A stretch of DNA of 40,617 bases from Acinetobacter brisouii (GCF_008993995.1 NZ_BKNN01000022.1:1-40617); one strand, 5' to 3'; shown: positions 17,239 through 26,314, numbered from the stretch's first letter. A program made the numbers and translations. Notes: a model not told the origin generated them from the sequence alone.

Positions 17239-20200
17239 TGAACACGACTCGCATTTCAACCACCCCAATTCATGATATCCAATTCAAAGGTTTACACTGG
17301 ATTGAAGCTTCGGCAGGTTCAGGAAAAACCTTTACCTTATCGAGCCTGATAGTACGGATTTTACTGGAACAATATTTGCCGCGTCAGGTAATTGCCACCA
17401 CCTTTACCCGTGCAGCAGCAGCCGAACTGAAAAGTCGTATTCGTAAACGTTTACAAGAAAGTTATGTATTTTTTGATGCACGGCGCAGTAACACCGCAGA
17501 AGAAAATCAAACCTTTGCCGAGCAGTGCAGCGATCCTTTACAAGCCAAAATCCTGAGTCAGTTTGCCCATCAGGTTGGTTATGCTTGTGAACGGCTGAAA
17601 CTGGTGATTGACCAGCTCGATGAGCTGTTTGTTGGAACACTGGACAGCTTTAGTCAAAAGTTGCTGCGTGAGTTTGCCTTTGAAAGTGGCAAAATTGAGC
17701 GAGCCGAAATTACGGATCAAGCTAAACAATACACACGCCAATTGGTGCATGACATTTTACGCGAATGGATTCAGGCACAGCCGCAGCAGTTGATTGACTG
17801 GCTGTATATCAGTGACGAATTGGGGCGAGTCGACAGTTATGTTGAAGTGGTGGAAAAGAGCCTGAATTTTAGTAATGCTCAGTTTCAAGGTGTGCAAACT
17901 ACGGATTTTCAGACCGATGAACTCTTGCAGCAACGTCAGCAGCTCAGTGGCTTTGATCTCAGTCATTTAACGGCATTTTATTTGCCGACAGGTGAATATT
18001 TTAAAGGGGTGAGCGGCACCTATTTTAAAAAAGACAGCTTTACTGTGCTGTTGAGTGAGCTGATTCCAAGTGCAGTGTCACTGATTTTAAACGAAGATGG
18101 GCAAGGATTTTTTAACCCGAGTTTTAGCGAGAGCCGTAATAAACTGTTCAAGTTTGCAGACCTGTTTCAACAGCAAAAAATCTTCTCTAAAAAATGTCCT
18201 GTGGACGCTGCCGAACAATTCTATGCCGATGCACAGCTCAATGCTTTTTTGAAGGTCTTGGAATGTCTGTCCAACATGCAGCAGTCTTTGCAAGATACAG
18301 GCACATTTCTGAAGTTTTACCTGTGTCAGGAAGTCAAAAAACGGCTGCCACAGTTGTTACAGCAACATGGGGAAACCACCTTTTCGCAGCAAATCCGTAC
18401 ACTGGCAGAGGCTTTACAGGGTGAGCAGGGGCAAAAATTTGCAGCTTTTGTGCAAAGTCGTTACCCGCTGATTTTGGTGGATGAGTTTCAGGACACCAAC
18501 CAAGATCAGGATGATATGCTGGCGAGTATTTGGCGGCATCCACAGCGTTACAGCCAAAGCTGCATGATCATGGTCGGTGACCGTAAACAGGCAATTTACG
18601 GTTTTCGTGGTGGGGACATGCTGACCTTTATCAAGGCGCATCAGGATGTAACGCGAAAGGCAGGTCAGTTTTATCAACTGGTGTTTAACCAGCGTTCGAT
18701 TCGACCACTGGTTGAAGTGGTAGATGCCTTGTTCCTGCGACAGCCCGATTTTGGTGAACAGGTGATCTATTATCCTGTGCAGGCGGGGCATCGTCCACAT
18801 CCTCCCTTGATTGATCACGATCAGGAAAATCCGCATCCGTTACGTTGGCTGAGTATTCCTGAAAAACAGCCTGCTCCCGAACAGGTGGCGTGGCAAATTC
18901 GTCAGTTGTTGAATCAGTCGGCACAAGGGCAATTGTATTTTGCCGAAAGTACAGGCTCACGAGCGCTGATCGCCGATGATATTGCAGTGCTGTCCAAAAA
19001 TCATGATGGTTTGGATCAGGTGCAATATGTACTGGAGCGCATGGGGATTCGGGTCAATCGTCCTGCTAAACGCAGCGTGTTTGATAGCTCAATGGCTAAA
19101 GATGTTGCGGCAGTCCTCACGGCAATTTTAGAGCCTTACCACGAAGCCAAACTGAAACGAGCTTTATTGAGTCGTCTGTTTGGTCTGACATTGAAACAAC
19201 TGGTGGAGCTACAAGCCCAAGCGGATGGCTTGAGTCAGTATATTGTTGAGTTTGACCATGTGCGTGAGTTGTGGATGACACGCAACTTTTTGACAGCATG
19301 GCAGTATTTGTTGCAGCGTTTTAATGTTTGGCAAACCGTGGTGGCGAGCCAAAGCCGTGACAATGAGCGGGTGGTGGTGAATTTACGTCATCTGACTGAA
19401 TTACTCAGTCAGCACAGTGGGCAATATCAGGGTGCTCAAAATCTGTATCACTGGTACATGACCCAGCTCCAAAAACCAAGCGATCGGGAATGGGAACTCG
19501 AACGCAAGCTGTCCAGTGCGGCAGGCGTGCAACTGATGACTATTCATCAGTCCAAAGGTTTGGAGTTTAAAATTGTCTTTTTACTCAATGCCGATGGCAA
19601 GTTTAACGAGCAACATAAACAACTGAACTTCTCGACGGTTGAACAGCTTAATCCGCAGACAGGGCAGCTTGAAGCACAGCGCGTGATCGCAATTCATGAT
19701 AAAGAAAAACTGCCACAAGCTGATTTAGATCAGCATCAACTACGCCTTGAAGCCGAGCAGCATCGGCTTTGGTATGTCGCACTGACTCGTGCCAGTTATC
19801 GGGTCTATGCCGTGTTGCAAGATCATAAAGGCAACTCCACCACAGGTTTGGCATTTTGGAAAAATCAGGCAGGTGAATTTCAACACCCTGCCAGTACCGA
19901 GGCGGTCTTGTTAACCGAATGTCCTAAGCCAATTGTTGCGACTGAAACCCAAACTGTGACTGAGCTACAGGCTTTGGCTTTGCCGAATAAACGCTTTTAT
20001 CCAAGAGCGCGAACCAGTTTTACAGGATTAGCGCAGCATTTATCTCGGCAGCAAGCCAAAGATGTATTGGCAGAATACGTCGGAGAGCAACAAGCAGCTG
20101 AAGATGAATGGCAAGCGGTCTCACCACAAGTCCAATTTGCAACTCAGCAAGAACGGTTGCCGTGGATTCAACGCCAGTTTCCACAAGGCACCCATGCAGG

Positions 20201-20948
20201 GAACTTTTTGCATGGGGTTTTTGAGCATTTAGATTTTCAGCAAAATGAAGACTGGGCGTATGAAATCCGCCGCCGTTTTAAAAATGATGATATTTATTTA
20301 TGGCAACAGTTATTGGAACGTTATCAACAACGGCATGATCTACCGAGCGATACGGTGCTAGAAGATTATGCCTTAAGTGAAGTCCAAGACTGGTTGGCAA
20401 AAATTTTGGCGACTCCGATTCATGCTGATTTTTGTTTGCAGCAGTTAAGTCCTGAACAGCATTTGGCTGAGTTTCCATTTTTTATGGCGCTCTCCGATCA
20501 GGTCTTTGCGGTACAGCGCCTGCATGCTTTGTTTCAAGAATACCAACTGTATATGCCTGAGTTTAATCCTGTCGAATCAGCACGCTATTTAAATGGTGCA
20601 ATTGATTTGGTCTACGAACATCAGGGACGGTTTTATATCGCCGACTATAAAAGTAATTATCTGGGTGATCGCTTGCAGGACTATCACGCAACAGCAATTG
20701 GGCAGAACATGTCACAAAGCAGTTATTGGTTACAGGCGAGTCTTTATTTGGTGGCGCTGCATCGTTATTTGCAGACACGTCTAGAAAATTATGCGATTGA
20801 GCAGCACTTGGGCGGAGCCAGTTATTTGTATTTGCGGGGAATGTCGGCACAAGCAGGATATGGCAGTTTTTTTTGGCAACCTGAGCCTGAGTTTATTTTG
20901 CGACTCGATGCAATTTTAGGCTATGCAAAAGTTAAGCAAACAGTATGA
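17238..20948 (+). CDS. recB: exodeoxyribonuclease V beta subunit RecB
   Basis: A 1236-residue UvrD-family helicase fused to a nuclease. Walker A is ASAGSGKT (about 24-31); later come LVDEFQDTNQDQ, GDRKQAIYGFRGGD and TIHQSKGLEFKIVFL (helicase motifs II, III and V) and WYVALTRA (motif VI). The C-terminal nuclease domain has NGAIDLVYEHQGRFYIADYKSN with D1136-Y-K-S-N1140 as the catalytic signature, so nuclease activity should be intact. It starts on the last base of recC and ends 109 bp before recD. It acts in double-strand break repair and degradation of linear foreign DNA. Confidence 0.96.
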   Translation: MNTTRISTTPIHDIQFKGLHWIEASAGSGKTFTLSSLIVRILLEQYLPRQVIATTFTRAAAAELKSRIRKRLQESYVFFDARRSNTAEENQTFAEQCSDPLQAKILSQFAHQVGYACERLKLVIDQLDELFVGTLDSFSQKLLREFAFESGKIERAEITDQAKQYTRQLVHDILREWIQAQPQQLIDWLYISDELGRVDSYVEVVEKSLNFSNAQFQGVQTTDFQTDELLQQRQQLSGFDLSHLTAFYLPTGEYFKGVSGTYFKKDSFTVLLSELIPSAVSLILNEDGQGFFNPSFSESRNKLFKFADLFQQQKIFSKKCPVDAAEQFYADAQLNAFLKVLECLSNMQQSLQDTGTFLKFYLCQEVKKRLPQLLQQHGETTFSQQIRTLAEALQGEQGQKFAAFVQSRYPLILVDEFQDTNQDQDDMLASIWRHPQRYSQSCMIMVGDRKQAIYGFRGGDMLTFIKAHQDVTRKAGQFYQLVFNQRSIRPLVEVVDALFLRQPDFGEQVIYYPVQAGHRPHPPLIDHDQENPHPLRWLSIPEKQPAPEQVAWQIRQLLNQSAQGQLYFAESTGSRALIADDIAVLSKNHDGLDQVQYVLERMGIRVNRPAKRSVFDSSMAKDVAAVLTAILEPYHEAKLKRALLSRLFGLTLKQLVELQAQADGLSQYIVEFDHVRELWMTRNFLTAWQYLLQRFNVWQTVVASQSRDNERVVVNLRHLTELLSQHSGQYQGAQNLYHWYMTQLQKPSDREWELERKLSSAAGVQLMTIHQSKGLEFKIVFLLNADGKFNEQHKQLNFSTVEQLNPQTGQLEAQRVIAIHDKEKLPQADLDQHQLRLEAEQHRLWYVALTRASYRVYAVLQDHKGNSTTGLAFWKNQAGEFQHPASTEAVLLTECPKPIVATETQTVTELQALALPNKRFYPRARTSFTGLAQHLSRQQAKDVLAEYVGEQQAAEDEWQAVSPQVQFATQQERLPWIQRQFPQGTHAGNFLHGVFEHLDFQQNEDWAYEIRRRFKNDDIYLWQQLLERYQQRHDLPSDTVLEDYALSEVQDWLAKILATPIHADFCLQQLSPEQHLAEFPFFMALSDQVFAVQRLHALFQEYQLYMPEFNPVESARYLNGAIDLVYEHQGRFYIADYKSNYLGDRLQDYHATAIGQNMSQSSYWLQASLYLVALHRYLQTRLENYAIEQHLGGASYLYLRGMSAQAGYGSFFWQPEPEFILRLDAILGYAKVKQTV

Positions 20949-21044
20949 AAAAAGTGAATAACTTTACTAAGTGTTTAAAAAACAAAAGTTTAAATTGTGG
21001 ACAATTATGGGTATAACTCTGTTGATATCTGTGTGAATAAGTTT

Positions 21045-21061
21045 TGAGGATCACAATGTGA
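21045..21061 (+). promoter_or_regulatory. recD ribosome binding site with an overlapping ATG-TGA start-stop codon pair
   Basis: GAGGA (21045-21049) is followed 6 nt later by ATG (21056-21058) and immediately TGA (21059-21061). The recD GTG start (21058-21060) shares the G of that ATG. Both starts are within reach of the same Shine-Dalgarno (6 and 8 nt). A start-stop pair here could lower recD translation by occupying ribosomes. Confidence 0.45.
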
Positions 21062-22797
21062 GAAAAGAAGCGATGCCAAGACAGCAAGAAAATTTGGCTT
21101 GGTCTGAAAAGTGGGCAGAGTATCTGATAAATCAGGTTGCAAAGTCAAGTGAAAATGCTGAACTCATCATGACGATTCGCCAATTATTTTTGGCAAAATC
21201 CCGTGGTGATAGTTGTATGAATTGTTATCCTGACCAAGTACAGCAGTTTGGTCAATTATTAACGTCTTCAGCACAGCAGATCGCACCATTTGTTTATGAT
21301 GGACAAGCCTTGTTTTTGTATCGTTATTTTGCTTTGGAGCAGCGGCTTGCCCAACAGGTTCAGCGCTTATATCAACAACAACCAACAACGGTTGATACCT
21401 CAGCATATACGTCATTGTTATCAGATCAATATCAGCAGCAAGCATTGCAGAGGGTCGGGCAGTCGGCACTCAATATCATTACAGGTGGGCCAGGAACAGG
21501 AAAAACCTATACGCTGGCGCGAATCGTCGCTGTGTTAAATCACAGTTTGCCTCATTTACGGATTGCTATGGCTGCACCGACAGGGAAAGCAGCGCAGCGG
21601 ATGCAGGAAGCTTTGCAAGGATCTTTTAATGACCCTGAGCTGCAAAAACAAGGCTTAATTCAGCCTGAACTATTGCTGTTAAAACCTGTCACCTTGCATC
21701 GGTTATTGGGGATTGGTCTACAAGGCAAAGCCAAATATACAGCGCAGCAACCTTTGCCTTATGACTTGATTGTGGTCGATGAAGCCTCAATGCTGGATCT
21801 AAATTTGGCGACTTTATTGTTTGAAGCCATTCCCGATCACGCTCGCCTGATTTTATTGGGCGATGCACAGCAGTTGGCATCGGTCGATGTCGGTTCAGTA
21901 TTGGCGGATTTACAGCAAACACAAAAGTTACAGGGCTGCCGTGTCAACTTAGTGACGAGTCGACGTTTTAGTGATGATGCTTTGATTGGGAAAATGGCAC
22001 GTTTCATTCAAGAGGTGACTGCCCGACAGCTTGATGCAACACAGGTATTGGTTCAGTTTGAACAAGAAGTGGTGAGTGCAGGGCAGTTAGACAGCATCGA
22101 CCTGACTCAAATTGTTAAAGATCATATCCAGCTTCAGTATTTAAATGCGGAAACTTCGACTGAGCAGACCTTGCAACAGCTCTGGACGGGCTTTCAAAGC
22201 TATCAACATAGCCTGATTGCCTATTTACAAAGTGAGCGTTCGCAAGCCGATGTTGAACAAGTGATCGCGAGTTTTGATCAGTACCGTATTTTGACCGCGA
22301 TTCATTATGGAGAACTGGGGTTAAATGCCATTAACCTATTTATGCAAAGACAGTTATTAGCGGCATTACTCCCTTATACGCAACAGATCGGTGATTGGTA
22401 TGTGGGAAGACCCGTCATGATGACAGAAAATGATGATCAGCTAGGACTTGCTAACGGTGATATTGGCATCTGTTTTTTACACCGCACAGATGCTCAGCAG
22501 TTTGAAGTGTTTTTTCCGAGTTTGCAAAAATGGATTATTGCACAGCGTTTGCCTAAAAATATCGCAACTGCATTTGCCCTGACAATCCATAAATCACAAG
22601 GCTCTGAATTTGCACATACTGCTGTAGTGCTCGATGCTCCTGCGGAAAAATTGTTGAGTCAAGAGCTGATTTACACGGCGATTACCCGTGCCAAAAAAGT
22701 AGTATCATTGCTCGTCGATCGGGCTGCATTTGCTCAGGCATTAACCTGCCAGACCGTTAGACAGAGTGGTTTGGTTAGAAAAATTGAACAATTATGA
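21058..22797 (+). CDS. recD: exodeoxyribonuclease V alpha subunit RecD
   Basis: A 579-residue SF1B 5'-3' helicase of RecBCD. Walker A GGPGTGKT is at about 143-150, followed by the IVVDEASMLDL motif II, LLGDAQQLASVDVGSVL motif III and, near the end, FALTIHKSQGSEFAH and YTAITRAKK (motifs V and VI). The GTG start at 21058 is favoured by GAGGA 8 nt upstream; an alternative ATG at 21073 lacks such a site. It follows recB by 109 bp. The gap contains a weak TATAAC element (about 21012-21017), so a secondary promoter is possible. Length agrees with other gammaproteobacterial RecD proteins. Confidence 0.94.
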   Translation: MRKEAMPRQQENLAWSEKWAEYLINQVAKSSENAELIMTIRQLFLAKSRGDSCMNCYPDQVQQFGQLLTSSAQQIAPFVYDGQALFLYRYFALEQRLAQQVQRLYQQQPTTVDTSAYTSLLSDQYQQQALQRVGQSALNIITGGPGTGKTYTLARIVAVLNHSLPHLRIAMAAPTGKAAQRMQEALQGSFNDPELQKQGLIQPELLLLKPVTLHRLLGIGLQGKAKYTAQQPLPYDLIVVDEASMLDLNLATLLFEAIPDHARLILLGDAQQLASVDVGSVLADLQQTQKLQGCRVNLVTSRRFSDDALIGKMARFIQEVTARQLDATQVLVQFEQEVVSAGQLDSIDLTQIVKDHIQLQYLNAETSTEQTLQQLWTGFQSYQHSLIAYLQSERSQADVEQVIASFDQYRILTAIHYGELGLNAINLFMQRQLLAALLPYTQQIGDWYVGRPVMMTENDDQLGLANGDIGICFLHRTDAQQFEVFFPSLQKWIIAQRLPKNIATAFALTIHKSQGSEFAHTAVVLDAPAEKLLSQELIYTAITRAKKVVSLLVDRAAFAQALTCQTVRQSGLVRKIEQL

Positions 22798-22831
22798 GAA
22801 TAGTAAAGTTTTTTTTGATAATCAGACGCAA

Positions 22832-22849
22832 TGTAAGCAATGGCTTACA
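22832..22849 (+). promoter_or_regulatory. GacA/UvrY-type upstream activating sequence, copy 1
   Basis: TGTAAG-CAATGG-CTTACA matches the TGTAAG-N6-CTTACA consensus bound by the response regulator GacA upstream of rsmX/rsmY/rsmZ genes in pseudomonads. The palindrome extends to AATGTAAGC/GCTTACATT (22830-22851). It is centred about 66 bp upstream of the predicted start of the downstream sRNA, which is a fitting activator position. Confidence 0.75.
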
Positions 22850-22906
22850 TTAAATAGGGAAATTGGCGGATAGCTGCTCAACTCTAATTTTAGGTACTAT
22901 GGCGAT

Positions 22907-23055
22907 GCTAAATTGATTTAGCATGGAAAGCTAAATCATAATCGTATAAGAAGAATAAGAGTCTATAGACAGCGAACTTACAGGACGTGAGTCACACGCA
23001 GGGAACTTACAGCCACTAAACCTTGTAGTTTTGGGAGAGACTACAGGGTTTTTTT
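22907..23055 (+). ncRNA. Rsm/Csr-type small RNA (predicted CsrA/RsmA antagonist), copy 1
   Basis: A non-coding unit of about 150 nt between a GacA-type box and an intrinsic terminator. A -10-like TACTAT (22895-22900) puts the start near 22907; there is no good -35, as expected for an activator-dependent promoter. Four GGA motifs are present, at 22925, 22983, 23002 and 23034. The first lies in the 7-nt loop ATGGAAA of a perfect 9-bp hairpin TGATTTAGC/GCTAAATCA (22914-22922, 22930-22938). The third lies in the loop closed by GTGAGT/ACTTAC (22987-22992, 23005-23010). The fourth lies in the terminator loop. GAACTTACAG occurs twice (22974, 23003). By analogy with RsmX/Y/Z it would sequester CsrA when GacS/GacA is active. 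Start site and function are predicted. Confidence 0.7.
23019..23055 (+). terminator. intrinsic terminator of sRNA copy 1
   Basis: AACCTTGTAGT/ACTACAGGGTT is an 11-bp stem with one G-U pair and a loop TTTGGGAGAG, followed by seven T residues. It ends more than 250 bp after recD, which argues that it terminates a separate transcript. Confidence 0.88.
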
Positions 23056-23298
23056 ATATCTGCTATTTTTGTGATGTCAACAATTCAGGAAGAAAGTAAA
23101 CTAAACTAAACCTGTCAATTTTTTGTTAACTTGTCGCAAATTAAAAATGTAAGAAAATGTACCGAGTGTTCTAATTTTTCAAATCTATAAAATCATAGGT
23201 ATTATTTTTATAAAATTTATAACACTTTGATTGATATAAAATTTTAAAATTTTAAAAGGTGTTTTTTTGTTTCCTGAGTGTTTTAATCATGTTTTTTA
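23056..23298. other. very AT-rich spacer between the two sRNA units
   Basis: No gene is visible. The DNA is extremely AT-rich and contains AAAATTTT repeated through 23238-23257 (four A4/T4 runs), likely bent and attractive to IHF or H-NS-like proteins. A lone TGTAAG half-site occurs at 23148 without a matching CTTACA. Confidence 0.4.
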
Positions 23299-23316
23299 TG
23301 TAAGTTTTTGCTTACA
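23299..23316 (+). promoter_or_regulatory. GacA/UvrY-type upstream activating sequence, copy 2
   Basis: TGTAAG-TTTTTG-CTTACA is a second perfect match to TGTAAG-N6-CTTACA, 450 bp after the first and in the same orientation relative to a downstream terminator. Two perfect copies within half a kilobase are very unlikely by chance. Confidence 0.72.
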
Positions 23317-23372
23317 AGAGCTTGAGAAAACGTCTATATGTACCTTACAGTTTTTATGTGAACATTAAACAC

Positions 23373-23518
23373 ATGGAAACACAAGCTCAAGTTGGGATGT
23401 TAACAATTTCCATAAGAAGCGTGGGTCTGACCGCTCATAAAAATAAAAAAGCAAAAACAAGAAACTACAGCGTACAAAAGCCCAAACAAAATACCGTTTG
23501 GGCTTTTGCATTTTTTTT
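23373..23518 (+). ncRNA. second putative Gac-controlled small RNA
   Basis: A non-coding unit of about 145 nt between the second GacA-type box and a strong terminator. If the box-to-start distance equals that of copy 1, the RNA begins near 23373; the -10 (around CATTAA 23363) is poor. It has two GGA motifs (23375 and 23395). The second is within TTGGGATGTT, close to the CsrA target core ARGGAUGU, and lies in the loop closed by the 7-bp stem ATGGAAA/TTTCCAT (23373-23379, 23407-23413). With only two GGA motifs it is a weaker Rsm candidate than copy 1. It could be a diverged paralogue or a different Gac-regulated RNA. A 92-codon frame overlaps it but has no coding character. Confidence 0.5.
23475..23518 (+). 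terminator. strong intrinsic terminator of the second sRNA unit
   Basis: CAAAAGCCCAAAC/GTTTGGGCTTTTG is a perfect 13-bp stem with an 8-nt loop (23488-23495), followed by CA and eight T residues. Confidence 0.92.
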
Positions 23519-23555
23519 CAATATTCAGAAAAAAGACAATCCACGCATGCTTTTT

Positions 23556-23584
23556 TTGCAATCGTCTAGATTTTCACTTAAAAT
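23556..23584 (+). promoter_or_regulatory. predicted rpsO promoter
   Basis: TTGCAA (23556-23561) and TAAAAT (23579-23584) are exactly 17 bp apart, right after the sRNA terminator. The start would be near 23591, giving a leader of about 95 nt before rpsO, enough for an S15 autoregulatory structure. Confidence 0.55.
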
Positions 23585-23686
23585 AAAGCCCTTGCTGTAG
23601 TGATGCACGGCAGTCAATAATTTAATTTTATTATTCTATTGATATTTATCATTTTTTACTTATTTTAAGCATCTCGGAGAAATCGA

Positions 23687-23956
23687 ATGGCTTTAACTAA
23701 CCAAGACCGCGCAGAAATCGTTGCTAAATTTGCTCGTGCAGAAAACGATACTGGTTCACCAGAAGTACAAGTTGCTTTGTTAACTGCTCAAATCAATGAC
23801 TTACAAGGTCACTTCAAAGAGCATAAACACGACCACCATAGCCGTCGCGGTTTGATCCGTATGGTTAACCAACGTCGTAAGTTACTTGACTACTTAAACG
23901 GTAAAGACCACGGTCGTTACACTGCATTGATCGGTGCTTTAGGTTTACGTCGTTAA
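23687..23956 (+). CDS. rpsO: 30S ribosomal protein S15
   Basis: An 89-residue protein of normal S15 length. The block [34 protein letters not shown] and the end [27 protein letters not shown] are characteristic of this primary 16S rRNA-binding protein. CGGAGAAA precedes ATG. It lies upstream of pnp, the classic gene order in gammaproteobacteria. In E. coli S15 represses its own translation through the leader; the leader here is long enough for that. Confidence 0.98.
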   Translation: MALTNQDRAEIVAKFARAENDTGSPEVQVALLTAQINDLQGHFKEHKHDHHSRRGLIRMVNQRRKLLDYLNGKDHGRYTALIGALGLRR

Positions 23957-24021
23957 TTCGATTTGGGCTTACTTTTCGGTATTTCGAATGTTTCTGACTT
24001 CGTCACTGAAAATCGAGCTAG

Positions 24022-24069
24022 GCTTAGCTTGCTAAGCTATTCTAGAAGGGGCGAATATTCGCTCCTTCT
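24022..24069 (+). promoter_or_regulatory. pnp leader hairpins (probable RNase III/PNPase autoregulation site)
   Basis: Two hairpins lie between rpsO and pnp. The first is GCTTAGC-TT-GCTAAGC (24022-24037). The second is AGAAGGGGCGAA/TTCGCTCCTTCT (24044-24055, 24058-24069), about 12 bp with one G-U pair. No T-run follows, so it is not a simple terminator. In E. coli a long leader stem is cut by RNase III and used by PNPase to control its own mRNA; the position here is equivalent. Confidence 0.55.
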
Positions 24070-24197
24070 TCGTGTCTAACATCTAGTGAGGTCGGCTTCT
24101 AAGCTTTGTCATTTATTGCAAATTGTGCTGTGAATGCCAAACCTTAGGGGTCTCCACTAGAAAAAACTGTTCAAAAAGAACTAGGAAAATACAATAT

Positions 24198-26291
24198 ATG
24201 TCAATGTTTAATATTGTTCGTAAAGAATTCCAATATGGTCAATACCCAGTGGTTTTGGAAACGGGTCGTGTTGCTCGCCAAGCTAACTCTGTATTGATTA
24301 CAATGGGTGGGGTGAGCGTACTTGTTGCAGTTGTGGCTCAGCCAACAGCAAAAGCAGGTCAGGATTTCTTCCCACTGACTGTTAACTATCAAGAAAAACA
24401 ATATGCTGCGGGTCGTATCCCAGGTGGTTACGGTAAACGTGAAGGTCGTGCTTCTGAAGCTGAAACTTTAATTTCACGTTTGATCGACCGTCCAATTCGT
24501 CCGTTGTTCCCAGAAGGTTACTACAACGAAATCCAAGTGACTGCAACTGTTGTGTCTTCTGACAAAACGATGGATGCTGACATTGCAGCAATGCTCGGTA
24601 CTTCTGCAGCACTTGCAATTGCAGGTACACCATTCCGCGGCCCAATTGGCGCAGCGCGTGTTGGTTTGATCAACGGTGAATACGTACTTAACCCAAGCTA
24701 TGAACAATTGGCTCAGTCTGACCTTGACCTTGTGGTTGCAGGTACAGAATCAGCCGTGTTGATGGTTGAATCTGAAGCGAAAGAACTTTCAGAAGATCAA
24801 ATGCTTGGCGCTGTATTGTTCGGTCATGACGAACAACAGATCGCCATTCAAGCGATTCAAGAATTTGCAGCAGCAGTAGGCGCAGCAGCATCTACATGGA
24901 CTGCACCTGCACACAACGAAGAATTGCGTGCACAATTAAAAGCAGCATTTGAAGCGAAAATCTCAGAAGCTTACACCATTGCAGTGAAACAAGATCGTTA
25001 TGCAGCGCTTGATGCACTTCATGCTGAAGCTGTTGCTCAGTTTGTACCTGCAGAAGATGTTGACGGTATTGCTGATGAAGTTGACTTCTTGTTTGAAGAT
25101 CTTAAATACCGCACCGTTCGTGACAACATCTTGTCTGGTAAACCACGTATTGATGGTCGTGATACCAAAACTGTTCGTGGCTTAGACGTACAAGTGGGCG
25201 TGTTAGAGCGTACTCACGGTTCTGCGTTGTTCACGCGTGGTGAAACTCAGGCACTGGTCACTGCAACTTTAGGTAACACTCGTGATGCCTTGATGGTTGA
25301 CACGCTTGCAGGTACAAAAACTGACAACTTCATGTTGCACTACAACTTCCCTGCATACTCTGTAGGTGAAACGGGTCGTGAATCTGGTCCAAAACGTCGT
25401 GAAATCGGTCATGGTCGTTTGGCTCGTCGTGGTGTTCAAGCGGTTCTTCCTCCAATTGACCGTTTCCCATACGTGTTACGTGTAGTTTCTGACATTACTG
25501 AATCTAATGGTTCATCTTCAATGGCGTCTGTATGTGGCGCTTCATTGGCATTGATGGACGCTGGCGTTCCATTGAAAGCACCTGTTGCAGGTATCGCAAT
25601 GGGTCTAGTCAAAGAAGGCGAGCGTTTCGCAGTTCTTTCTGACATCTTGGGTGACGAAGATCATCTTGGTGATATGGACTTTAAAGTTGCGGGTTCTGCA
25701 AACGGTATTACCGCGCTTCAAATGGACATCAAAATCGAAGGCATCACTGAAGAAATCATGGAAGTGGCATTGAACCAAGCATTTGCTGGTCGTATGCACA
25801 TTTTGAATGAAATGAACAAAGTGATTTCTCGTGCACGTTCTGAAATTTCAGCTCACGCGCCAACATTCGAAGTGATCACGATTAACCCAGACAAGATTCG
25901 TGACGTAATTGGTAAAGGTGGTGCAACCATCCGTGCCATTACTGAAGAAACTAAAGCTGCGATTGACATCGAAGACAACGGTACAGTGCGCGTATTTGGT
26001 GAATCTAAAGCGGCTGCACGTGCAGCGATTGCGAAGATCCAAGCGCTTACTGCTGAAGTTGAACCAGGCAAAATCTATGCGGGTAAAGTGATTCGTATTG
26101 TTGAATTTGGTGCGTTCGTGAACATCTTGCCAGGTACTGACGGCTTGTTGCATATCTCTCAAATCTCAAATGAGCGTATTGCCAACGTGACTGACGTATT
26201 GACTGAAGGTCAAGAAATCAAGGTTCAAGTTGCTGATGTTGACAACCGTGGTCGTATCAAATTGACTATGAAAGATGTAGAGCAAGCATAA
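24198..26291 (+). CDS. pnp: polyribonucleotide nucleotidyltransferase (PNPase)
   Basis: A 697-residue trimeric 3'-5' phosphorolytic exoribonuclease of the RNA degradosome. It has two RNase PH-like domains (first half and about residues 320-540), a KH domain (about 556-615, with [12 protein letters not shown]) and a C-terminal S1 domain (about 620-690, [26 protein letters not shown]). I chose ATG 24198 because AGGAAA lies 9 nt upstream; the open frame reaches back to 24123, but that part has no coding character. Codon usage is that of a highly expressed gene. Confidence 0.97.
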   Translation: MSMFNIVRKEFQYGQYPVVLETGRVARQANSVLITMGGVSVLVAVVAQPTAKAGQDFFPLTVNYQEKQYAAGRIPGGYGKREGRASEAETLISRLIDRPIRPLFPEGYYNEIQVTATVVSSDKTMDADIAAMLGTSAALAIAGTPFRGPIGAARVGLINGEYVLNPSYEQLAQSDLDLVVAGTESAVLMVESEAKELSEDQMLGAVLFGHDEQQIAIQAIQEFAAAVGAAASTWTAPAHNEELRAQLKAAFEAKISEAYTIAVKQDRYAALDALHAEAVAQFVPAEDVDGIADEVDFLFEDLKYRTVRDNILSGKPRIDGRDTKTVRGLDVQVGVLERTHGSALFTRGETQALVTATLGNTRDALMVDTLAGTKTDNFMLHYNFPAYSVGETGRESGPKRREIGHGRLARRGVQAVLPPIDRFPYVLRVVSDITESNGSSSMASVCGASLALMDAGVPLKAPVAGIAMGLVKEGERFAVLSDILGDEDHLGDMDFKVAGSANGITALQMDIKIEGITEEIMEVALNQAFAGRMHILNEMNKVISRARSEISAHAPTFEVITINPDKIRDVIGKGGATIRAITEETKAAIDIEDNGTVRVFGESKAAARAAIAKIQALTAEVEPGKIYAGKVIRIVEFGAFVNILPGTDGLLHISQISNERIANVTDVLTEGQEIKVQVADVDNRGRIKLTMKDVEQA

Positions 26292-26314
26292 TCTTCTGAT
26301 TACTTGTTAAAGAA

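Noticed and set aside
22832-22849. Reading the palindrome as a recD terminator
   Set aside because: No T-run follows on either strand, and the sequence matches the GacA consensus exactly.
23148-23165. A possible third GacA box starting TGTAAG
   Set aside because: The second half reads TACCGA in place of CTTACA, so only one half-site is present.
23322-23600. A 92-codon open frame across the second sRNA unit
   Set aside because: It crosses a strong terminator, has a lysine/phenylalanine-rich composition without domains and lacks a ribosome binding site.
24123-24197. An N-terminal extension of PNPase
   Set aside because: The extra residues do not belong to the family and the Shine-Dalgarno supports ATG 24198.
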